Source: Synergistaceae bacterium
GTDB lineage: Bacteria > Synergistota > Synergistia > Synergistales > Synergistaceae
NCBI GenBank assembly: GCA_031290815.1
Contig: JAISLO010000182.1
Span: 1-8,890 of the forward strand
DNA: 8,890 nt
Reading direction: 5' to 3'
Shown here: in pieces, positions 1-4,796 of the stretch
Position numbering within the stretch: the stretch's first letter is position 1
Layout: each line of letters starts with the position of its first letter
Notes under the pieces: generated by a model
Databases searched by the model: none
The model's input: only the letters and a program-made list of their open reading frames with translations
What the model was told of the DNA's origin: nothing
Translations under genes and position numbers: made by a program

Positions 1-76
1 TATATCCTTCCACGCCTCGTCCAGCCAATTGCCTTCCACATCAACCACCACGCCTTCATGCGTGAATATTAACTGA

Positions 77-350
77 CATCTCGTCCTCGATCAAGAAAAA
101 TCATATTACAAAGAGAAACAAATTGCCGCAGACAGACTGCGTCAATAACCAAACGGACAACGGGGATATTTGACGGTGCAAGCGAGCCTATCTCAAAATT
201 TGACATCTTTCAAGAGAAAATTGATTCTATAATAAATAGCACACCAGCGAGAACAAGAGAATTATCGGCAAGATAATCAACGACAAAGTCCAATTATTCA
301 ACGACCTTGTCCCGTTAGATGAAAACTCCTTTGCCAGCAGCGAAAGAATA
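77..350 (+). pseudogene. possible frameshifted gene remnant, unidentified
   Basis: Three plus-strand open stretches follow each other, each shifted by -1 relative to the last. Frame 2 (77-145) reads LDQEKSYYKEKQIAADRLRQ before a TAA. Frame 1 (about 150-273) includes FDGASEPISKFDIFQEKIDS before a TAA. Frame 3 (about 270-350) includes IINDKVQLFNDLVPLDENSF before a TAG. Each piece has a plausible residue mix and no usable start codon context. Joining them by frameshifts would give roughly 90 residues of one protein, which suggests the end of a broken gene. I do not recognise the family. Chance open stretches in AT-rich DNA are a real alternative, and this rests on hand translation. Confidence 0.25.
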
Positions 351-376
351 TAGATGTCTTACTGCTTAATCGCTCG

Positions 377-399
377 GCAAAAGTTTTTGCTCGCGAGCA
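377..399. repeat. two overlapping short palindromes
   Basis: TGCTCGCGAGCA at 388-399 is a perfect 12-base palindrome. It overlaps a near-palindrome, GCAAAAGTTTTTGC, at 377-390 (arms GCAAAA and TTTTGC around GT). They lie just outside the inverted repeat that begins at 404. They could be a protein-binding site or part of a mobile-element end; nothing in the sequence decides this. Confidence 0.3.
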
Positions 400-403
400 T
401 ATC

Positions 404-496
404 TAGGAGCCTGTCGGACGTAGCCATGCTGTTTATTTTAGGCAAATGCCTGATAATCATTTACAAGGCCATTTCGTTACGTCCTGCGGGCTCCTA
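404..496. repeat. imperfect inverted repeat with TA flanks (MITE-like)
   Basis: The left arm at 404-422 (TAGGAGCCTGTCGGACGTA) and the reverse complement of the right arm at 478-496 (TAGGAGCCCGCAGGACGTA) match at 16 of 19 positions, with 55 bases between them. If the outer TA at each end is a target duplication, the element would be 406-494, about 89 bases. Inside is a smaller hairpin, AGGCA-AA-TGCCT, at 440-451. The size, terminal inverted repeats and TA flanks resemble a miniature inverted-repeat element or a joined pair of insertion-sequence ends. No transposase is present and I could not assign a family. A chance inverted repeat cannot be excluded. Confidence 0.4.
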
Positions 497-593
497 TTTA
501 GTATTACATCAAGGTCAATGGCTTTAATAGGTCCTGAATTGGACAAAAAATGAAACTACGTTCTGACTTTGCCGCGCTAAAAAACGCCCGTCC

Positions 594-1823
594 TCATTCC
601 GCCGCCGCCTGCGCGAAGTCTTCGATCAGGTCCTCTGGGTCCTCAAGGCCTACGCTCACTCGGATCAAGTCGTCGAAGACGCTGGCGGCTCTTTTTTGTT
701 CTTCCGTGGAATGAGCGTATATGGTGGAAGCTGGGTGGATTACAAGCGTGCGAACGTCGCCGATGTTCGTGGCCACATGCGCGTATTTCAATCTGTCGAT
801 CAGCCTGAACGCCCGTTCCTTCGATCCGGCCCTCAGCGTCAGCAGGGAGCCGCCCTGCCCGTCCTTCATCTGGGAGTCTATGCTGCTCTTATAGGGGCTG
901 CTGTCGAGGCCGGGATAGTTTACGCTCGCGATGTTCGGGTTGCGTTCGAGGGATTTTGCCAGGGCCAGGGTGCTGCTGCACAGACGCTCCATCCTCAGTC
1001 CAAGTGTTTCGAGCCCGAGACTGCTGAGATAGGCGTTCTGAGGCGACATGCAGGGACCGAAGTTGCGCCAGATATCCTGCCTCAACCTAGCGGTAAAGGC
1101 AAATTTGCCCGCCTTGCGGTATTCTTTCAGAGCCTGAAATTTTTCGAAATCCCACCCGAATTTTCCGCCGTCTACGATGACTCCGCCAATGGCGCTTCCG
1201 TTGCCGTTGATGTACTTCGACGATGAGTGGACGACGATGTCCGCGCCGTGTTCCAGTGGGCGTATCAGCGCCGGAGTCGCCGTGGTGCTGTCGATGATCA
1301 GCGGGATGCCGCGGCGCTTCGTGACGTCAGCGAGCTCTCGCACGTTGACGGTGTTGAGCCCCGGATTGCCGATCAGCTCCGCGAAAACGGCCTTTGTATT
1401 TTCGTTCATGCGGGCCTCTACGGATTCGGCGGTCATGTCCTCGACGAAAGAGGCGTGGATGCCAAAGTGCTCGAAGTCGTCGAACAAGCCCAGCGTTCCG
1501 CCAAAGAGGGCGCTGCCGCTGATGATCTCATCCCCTTTTCGCAGGATGCAGAGAAGCGCCATAGATATCGCCGCCATGCCGGAGGCGCAGGCCACCGCTC
1601 CCATGCCCCCCTCTATAAAAGCCATGCGCCGCTCGAACGCCTCGACCGTCGGGTTGCCGATCCGGGTGTACGCGAAACCGGGGGCTCTGTTGTCGAACAC
1701 CCGTTCCAGAATCGCAGAGGATTCGTGGGCAAACGCCGTGTTTTGATAAATTGGCGGCAGCGTCGCCCCGGTCCTGTCTGACGTGTCCTTACAGCCGTGC
1801 AGCAGCAGTGTGTTGAATTTCAT
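594..1823 (-). CDS. metY: O-acetylhomoserine sulfhydrylase (MetY-type, PLP-dependent)
   Basis: A 409-residue member of the Cys/Met-metabolism PLP enzymes (fold type I). MetY enzymes replace the acetyl group of O-acetylhomoserine with sulfide to make homocysteine. In the protein-thiocarboxylate pathway the sulfur arrives on a carrier protein instead of as free sulfide. Visible motifs are YTRIGNPT at 52-59, the SGM phosphate-binding loop near 81-83, the cofactor-contacting Asp178 in LIIDST, and the Schiff-base lysine K203 in VVHSSSKYINGNG. The length is slightly short for MetY (about 420-430). It is the last gene of the six-gene operon, 49 bases after the JAMM protease gene, and has its own GAGGAGG site about 11 bases before the ATG. 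Cystathionine gamma-synthase or methionine gamma-lyase are related alternatives, but the N-terminal TLLLHG and the GNGSAIGG segment favour MetY. The operon strongly suggests that it works with the carrier protein. Confidence 0.9.
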   Translation of the reverse strand: MKFNTLLLHGCKDTSDRTGATLPPIYQNTAFAHESSAILERVFDNRAPGFAYTRIGNPTVEAFERRMAFIEGGMGAVACASGMAAISMALLCILRKGDEIISGSALFGGTLGLFDDFEHFGIHASFVEDMTAESVEARMNENTKAVFAELIGNPGLNTVNVRELADVTKRRGIPLIIDSTTATPALIRPLEHGADIVVHSSSKYINGNGSAIGGVIVDGGKFGWDFEKFQALKEYRKAGKFAFTARLRQDIWRNFGPCMSPQNAYLSSLGLETLGLRMERLCSSTLALAKSLERNPNIASVNYPGLDSSPYKSSIDSQMKDGQGGSLLTLRAGSKERAFRLIDRLKYAHVATNIGDVRTLVIHPASTIYAHSTEEQKRAASVFDDLIRVSVGLEDPEDLIEDFAQAAAE

Positions 1824-1872
1824 GACGCGGTCTTCCTCCTCGACTGGCGGGGATCAGTCATAGACCCCCGGC

Positions 1873-2295
1873 TCACTCCAGATCCACTTCTTCCGATGAC
1901 GCGATTCCATTTTCAATGTGAAAGGCCTTCAACATGGGCTCTTCTCCCGCCAGGGAGAGGATGAGATAGCTGATGGAAGGATCGTAGGCGAGGCGGATGT
2001 CCTCCTCGGACGGACGCGCCGGGGTTTCGGGATGCGAGTGAAAATTGCCCAGAAGCGCGAGCCCGTTTGCCCGCATGTCCTTCACAGCTGAGAGCTGTTC
2101 GCGCGGGTCGATGGAGAAATGTTCGCGGCTCGCATCGACGTTGGTCATGAAATACACCTTTTCTATTATCTTGACCCCTTCCTCGGCGCGTCCGGCAACC
2201 AGCCCGCAGACCTCGTTCGGCAGACCGTTCTTCGCGTAGGCCGCTATCGCCTCGCGGTCGGAGTTTTTCATCCGTATCCTGCAGGCCGCTGTCAT
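1873..2295 (-). CDS. hcyD: JAMM/MPN+ metalloprotease, HcyD-like
   Basis: A 140-residue Zn-dependent protease of the JAMM (MPN+) family, a single domain close to the family minimum. The full active-site signature is present: Glu28 in PNEVCG, then H86-S-H88, seven residues, S96, two residues and D99 (HSHPETPARPSEED). His86, His88 and Asp99 should bind zinc. Bacterial relatives are Mec+ of Mycobacterium tuberculosis, QbsD and HcyD, which cut after the Gly-Gly of small sulfur carriers. The inferred role here is twofold: to remove the terminal Phe from the carrier, and later to release homocysteine from the carrier adduct. The start codon overlaps the stop of the activating-enzyme gene as ATGA, so translation is probably coupled. 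Family assignment is firm; the exact substrates are inferred from gene context. Confidence 0.88.
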   Translation of the reverse strand: MTAACRIRMKNSDREAIAAYAKNGLPNEVCGLVAGRAEEGVKIIEKVYFMTNVDASREHFSIDPREQLSAVKDMRANGLALLGNFHSHPETPARPSEEDIRLAYDPSISYLILSLAGEEPMLKAFHIENGIASSEEVDLE

Positions 2296-3101
2296 GGTTC
2301 GATATTACAGACGGCCGGGGCGTAGTCGAAGGGCTTCGTAATGGCGGGGTGTTCTCCGCATACGGCGCATCCGCCCGCCTTATCGGGGAGCTTGACCTTG
2401 CGGAACTTCATCTCCAGAGCGTCGTATGTCAGCAAAAAGCCGGTCAGCAGCTCGCCGGCGCCGGCGAGGTACTTCACGGCCTCCATAGCCTGCAGGCTGC
2501 CGATAACTCCTCCCATCGCCCCGATAACTCCCGCCTGTCTGCAAGTCGGGACCGCGTCGGGAGGCGGGGGATTGTCAAAAACACATCGGTAGCAGGGCCC
2601 CTTGCCGGGAACGTAAGTCATGAGCTGCCCCTGAAAACGTATTATGCCGGCGTGGGAGAAGGGCTTGCGCGCTATCACGCACGCGTCGTTGATCAAAAAT
2701 TTGGCCGGAAAGTTGTCGCTGCCGTCGATGACGAAGTCGTAGTCCGTGATCAGATCGAGAATATTGTCCGCGACCGCGAGTGTCTGATATGCGTTCACCT
2801 TTATATCAGGGTTGATCGCCTCCATCTTCTCCCTAGCAGACTGGACCTTGGGCCTGCCGATGTCGGCCGTGGTGTGGATGATCTGTCTTTGCAGGTTGGA
2901 TAGATCGACCTCGTCCGCGTCGGCTATGCCTATGACGCCAACCCCGGCGGCGGCCAGGTAGAGCGCCGCGGGCGAACCAAGCCCGCCGGCGCCGATGATC
3001 AGCACCCGGCCCTCCATCAGGCGTTTTTGTCCCTTCACGCCTATTTCCTTGAGGATGATGTGCCTGGAATAACGGGTCATCTGTTCGTTTGAAAAGGACA
3101 T
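2292..3101 (-). CDS. hcyF: MoeB/ThiF-family carrier-activating enzyme, HcyF-like
   Basis: A 269-residue E1-like adenylyltransferase that should use ATP to adenylate the C-terminal glycine of the neighbouring sulfur carrier. The nucleotide-binding loop GAGGLGS is at 37-43, with DADEVDLSNLQRQ at 61-73. The DGSDN motif at 126-130 contains the Asp equivalent to MoeB Asp130. Two zinc-binding pairs are intact (C170/C173 in CYRC, C245/C248 in CAVC), and Cys187 in VPTCRQAG matches the conserved MoeB/ThiF cysteine. Length fits MoeB (about 250). There is no rhodanese domain, unlike MOCS3-type fusions. Its ATG shares one base with the carrier stop (TGATG), and its stop overlaps the protease start. By sequence alone MoeB or ThiF would be possible; the absence of molybdopterin or thiamine genes and the adjacent JAMM and MetY genes favour the HcyF role. 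Confidence 0.87.
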   Translation of the reverse strand: MSFSNEQMTRYSRHIILKEIGVKGQKRLMEGRVLIIGAGGLGSPAALYLAAAGVGVIGIADADEVDLSNLQRQIIHTTADIGRPKVQSAREKMEAINPDIKVNAYQTLAVADNILDLITDYDFVIDGSDNFPAKFLINDACVIARKPFSHAGIIRFQGQLMTYVPGKGPCYRCVFDNPPPPDAVPTCRQAGVIGAMGGVIGSLQAMEAVKYLAGAGELLTGFLLTYDALEMKFRKVKLPDKAGGCAVCGEHPAITKPFDYAPAVCNIEP

Positions 3102-3307
3102 CAGAATCCTCCGCCCATGAAGTAGAGGAACTCGACGCTGTCGTTTTCCTTGAGCAGCGTATCGTCAAATTCCTCGCGTTTCAAAAATTCATCGTTCAAA
3201 GAGACGGTGACGTACATCGGCATCTCCACTTTTTCCGCTTCCAGGAGTTTCGTAACAGTCAAATCCGGCGGATACTCCTTTTTAGTGCCGGCAACGGTAA
3301 GAATCAT
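3101..3307 (-). CDS. hcyS: ThiS/MoaD-like sulfur carrier with a C-terminal Phe cap, HcyS-like
   Basis: A 68-residue beta-grasp (ubiquitin-like) sulfur carrier. The start chosen is the ATG at 3307, because GGAGGGG lies five bases upstream of it; the start at 3352 would place that site inside the gene. Typical ThiS features are the MILTVAGTKKEYPPDLTVTK opening, LLEAEKV, and the late stretch KENDSVEFLYFMGGGF. The protein ends GGG followed by Phe68, so the Gly-Gly end needed for adenylation is blocked by one residue. This is the arrangement of HcyS of Wolinella succinogenes (capped by Ala) and of QbsE (capped by Cys-Phe), where a JAMM protease uncovers the glycine. The JAMM gene sits two genes downstream. 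The gene starts 28 bases after the TusA-like gene and overlaps the activating-enzyme gene by one base. Confidence 0.88.
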   Translation of the reverse strand: MILTVAGTKKEYPPDLTVTKLLEAEKVEMPMYVTVSLNDEFLKREEFDDTLLKENDSVEFLYFMGGGF

Positions 3308-3322
3308 ATCTTCCCCTCCCTC
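3308..3322 (-). promoter_or_regulatory. ribosome binding site that sets the carrier start
   Basis: Read on the minus strand this is GAGGGAGGGGAAGAT directly before ATG. The GGAGGGG core (3313-3319) is five bases from the ATG at 3307, which fixes the 68-residue form of the sulfur carrier and argues against the upstream in-frame ATGs at 3352 and 3328. Confidence 0.75.
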
Positions 3323-3335
3323 GTCCATTTTTCGC

Positions 3336-3575
3336 TCACTCTTTACGCACAATCAAGCTCCAGGTTCCATCTCCGTTGTCGAGCAGCTTCAGGATTTTGT
3401 GCCCTTCCTCCTTGACGCTGCGCGGCACGTTTTGAACCGGCTCTCCGTCGTTCATCCGAATGGACAGTATTTGTCCGGCATCAAGCTCTTCCAGGGCCAC
3501 CTTCGCCTTGACGAACGTTACGGGACAGACGACGTCGGTGATGTCCACGGTCTGGTCCACGGCATAATCAGCCAT
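3336..3575 (-). CDS. TusA/SirA-family sulfur relay protein with CPVT motif
   Basis: A 79-residue TusA/SirA/YedF-type protein starting MADYAVDQTVDITDVVCPVT. The family cysteine is Cys17. The usual CPxP motif reads CPVT, so the second proline is replaced by threonine. The LNDGEP-like segment reads RMNDGEPVQNVPRS, and the end is WSLIVRKE. TusA proteins carry persulfide sulfur on this cysteine. Here it could deliver sulfur to the carrier system, or serve the sulfite reductase as a partner; the sequence does not tell which. The ATG at 3575 is chosen over an upstream in-frame ATG at 3608 because it gives the usual TusA N-terminus and overlaps the sulfite reductase stop by eight bases, with GGAAAAGG just upstream. 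This suggests coupled translation. Confidence 0.8.
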   Translation of the reverse strand: MADYAVDQTVDITDVVCPVTFVKAKVALEELDAGQILSIRMNDGEPVQNVPRSVKEEGHKILKLLDNGDGTWSLIVRKE

Positions 3576-4434
3576 GATAGACCTTTTCCATTTCTTCTTT
3601 GAACACATCCCACCCGGCCCGGTCTATGGATACTCGGAAGCGTTCGCCAGGCTTCGCGTGCTTCGCGAAAAATTCCAGCGCGCCGTCGGCAACCCTGAAA
3701 AACGTCCCCTTGTCCTTGATGATTGGGAATATCTCGTTGCCCTTCGCGATCATGTTGCCGAACGTACCGCCAAAGGAGATAATGTAACCCGGCTCGCCTT
3801 TCCACGCATCCGTCGGGCAGGATTTGACGCATCTCCCGCAGTTGTTGCACTCTCCCTCATCGAGGACGACGCGGTCTTCGGATACGGACAGCGCGTTTGT
3901 GCGGCAAGCCTTGACGCAGACGCCGCAGAGGGTACACAGGGTTTTATCCCAGCGGATCTGGTAGCCGCCCTTCACCCCTATGTCGTTCTCCTCGGCCTTC
4001 AGACAGTTGTTCTGACAGCCGGTCACTCCGAATTTGAACTTGTGAGGCAGTTCCCTTCCAAAATACCGTTCGGATATCTCCACAGCGAGCGGATACGTCT
4101 CGATGCAGCCGCTGGGACAGATCTGGTCGCCCTGACAGGCCGTCACGGTACGCACCCTGGGCCCGCAAACCCCGGTGGGCACCCCTCCTTCGAGCAGTTC
4201 CGACTTGACGGAGTCGATGTCCCCGAGTTTCATGAATGGTATTTCGACCCCCTGACGCGAGGTCAGATGAACATGGCCGTCGCCGTATTTTTTCGACACG
4301 TTAGCGATCGTGATCAGCTGCTCCGCCGTAAGGTTTCCTCCTACCACCTTGAGCCGCAGCGAAAAGTTGTCCTTTTGCTTCTGACGCATGAAACCGCCGT
4401 TTTTAAGAGCCTTGTAGTCCACCGCATCAGCCAT
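3568..4434 (-). CDS. sir: small siroheme-[4Fe-4S] sulfite reductase with fused ferredoxin domain
   Basis: A 288-residue single-chain nitrite/sulfite reductase-like protein, about half the size of assimilatory CysI-type enzymes and closer to AsrC and the small archaeal-type sulfite reductases. The N-terminal half contains the ferredoxin-like half domain and HLTSRQGVEIPF at 56-67. The siroheme-coupled cluster ligands are C100 and C106 (C-x5-C in TACQGDQICPSG), and C140 and C144 (C-x3-C in GCQNNC). A double ferredoxin insert follows: C167/C170/C173/C177 and C196/C199/C202/C206, each CxxCxxCxxxC. It should reduce sulfite to sulfide in the cytoplasm, feeding the carrier thiocarboxylate. It is the first gene of the operon; GGAGGAGG lies six bases before the ATG and an in-frame TGA lies upstream, fixing the start. 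A nitrite reductase role is the alternative, but the neighbours are all sulfur genes. Confidence 0.85.
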   Translation of the reverse strand: MADAVDYKALKNGGFMRQKQKDNFSLRLKVVGGNLTAEQLITIANVSKKYGDGHVHLTSRQGVEIPFMKLGDIDSVKSELLEGGVPTGVCGPRVRTVTACQGDQICPSGCIETYPLAVEISERYFGRELPHKFKFGVTGCQNNCLKAEENDIGVKGGYQIRWDKTLCTLCGVCVKACRTNALSVSEDRVVLDEGECNNCGRCVKSCPTDAWKGEPGYIISFGGTFGNMIAKGNEIFPIIKDKGTFFRVADGALEFFAKHAKPGERFRVSIDRAGWDVFKEEMEKVYHG

Positions 4435-4518
4435 GCGAATCCTCCTCCATCTCCATCACCAGCAAGTTATTCTCTTCTCCTCCGCGAACCGTTCGATATA
4501 CATATTAAACAGCCAAGA

Positions 4519-4547
4519 ATTATGTATCTATGTTCCATTTTTGTCAA
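4519..4547 (-). promoter_or_regulatory. sigma-70-type promoter for the sulfur operon
   Basis: On the minus strand TTGACA (4542-4547) and CATAAT (4519-4524) are separated by exactly 17 bases, a near-consensus housekeeping promoter. Transcription would begin near 4512, leaving a leader of about 78 bases before the sulfite reductase ATG. The leader contains a short CGAACGGTTCG hairpin-like sequence (4485-4495) and the GGAGGAGG site (4441-4448). I saw no recognisable SAM or T-box riboswitch. Confidence 0.72.
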
Positions 4548-4793
4548 TCGAACGCCGCGCCTCCAACCTCCAGCGCAAGAGAAACACAAACCCCGCTGGC
4601 CTGCTGCGAGAACAGGTGTTGAGGTATGTTCGCGTCAACAATGTTTTTCACCGGCGAGATGCGATAATTATGAAGCAAAGGGGCGAAAAATTCCAGATCG
4701 ATGTGGTATTCTCTGAGACGACAGTCTTCGGAACAGACGGAGACGCCTCGCGCGGGATACGAGTCCGCGCAGGCCGCGTTGGGAGGGATGGGC
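4548..4793. other. intergenic region upstream of galE
   Basis: About 245 bases lie between the operon promoter and the galE start. No gene is supported. A GATAAT hexamer at 4663-4668 could be a -10 element for galE but no good -35 box sits at the right distance. CCAGCG (4570-4575) pairs with CGCTGG (4594-4599), and AACAGGTGTT (4611-4620) is a short near-palindrome; either might be part of a regulatory site, without further evidence. Confidence 0.4.
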
Positions 4794-4796
4794 GTG
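4781..4796 (+). promoter_or_regulatory. ribosome binding site pointing to a GTG start for galE
   Basis: GGGAGGG at 4781-4787 touches the ATG at 4788 but stands six bases before the in-frame GTG at 4794. The spacing favours GTG, giving the usual GalE N-terminus (M)KKVLVTGGAGYIGSH instead of one extended by two residues. Confidence 0.6.

Larger units (their letters stand above)
1..593. other. AT-rich segment without an intact gene, probably decayed
   Basis: No complete gene is visible in this stretch, and its base composition is clearly more AT-rich than the rest of the window. It contains several short open stretches whose translations look protein-like but end quickly. On the minus strand positions 3-74 read QLIFTHEGVVVDVEGNW and then LDEAWKDI, without a convincing start. 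On the plus strand three overlapping pieces lie between 77 and 350. An inverted repeat with TA at both outer ends lies at 404-496. Together this suggests an accessory or mobile region that has decayed, but no family could be named. No convincing hairpin-plus-T-run terminator was found for the metY gene that ends at 594; the nearest T-run (minus strand, around 577-582) has no clear stem. Confidence 0.5.

Noticed and set aside
359..460. Small minus-strand frame starting MIIRHLPKINSMATSDRLLD and ending AIKQ
   Set aside because: The residues look plausible, but there is no ribosome binding site, it lies across the inverted repeat, and 33 residues without a known relative cannot be supported as a gene.
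570..600. T-run on the minus strand after metY as an intrinsic terminator
   Set aside because: GGACGGGCG before the T-run has no complementary partner upstream, so no stem can form.
2292..3307. Carrier and E1-like gene as ThiS-ThiF or MoaD-MoeB of cofactor synthesis
   Set aside because: The capped C-terminus, the JAMM protease and MetY in the same operon, and the lack of any thiamine or molybdopterin gene fit the homocysteine pathway better.
3573..4434. The same CATGGCTGAT sequence occurs at the starts of both the sulfite reductase and the TusA-like gene
   Set aside because: Ten shared bases reflect the common Met-Ala-Asp start and, at one of them, the overlapping stop; the flanking sequence differs, so it is not evidence for a duplication.
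4456..4503. A 15-codon reading frame in the operon leader (MYIERFAEEKRITCW), possible leader peptide with Cys-Trp at its end
   Set aside because: Its ATG lies only about nine bases after the predicted transcript start and has no ribosome binding site; there is no run of Cys or Met codons, and no terminator hairpin follows.
4548..4700. SAM-type or T-box riboswitch upstream of the methionine operon
   Set aside because: The region lies upstream of the predicted promoter and would not be transcribed with the operon; the transcribed leader is too short and lacks recognisable conserved elements.
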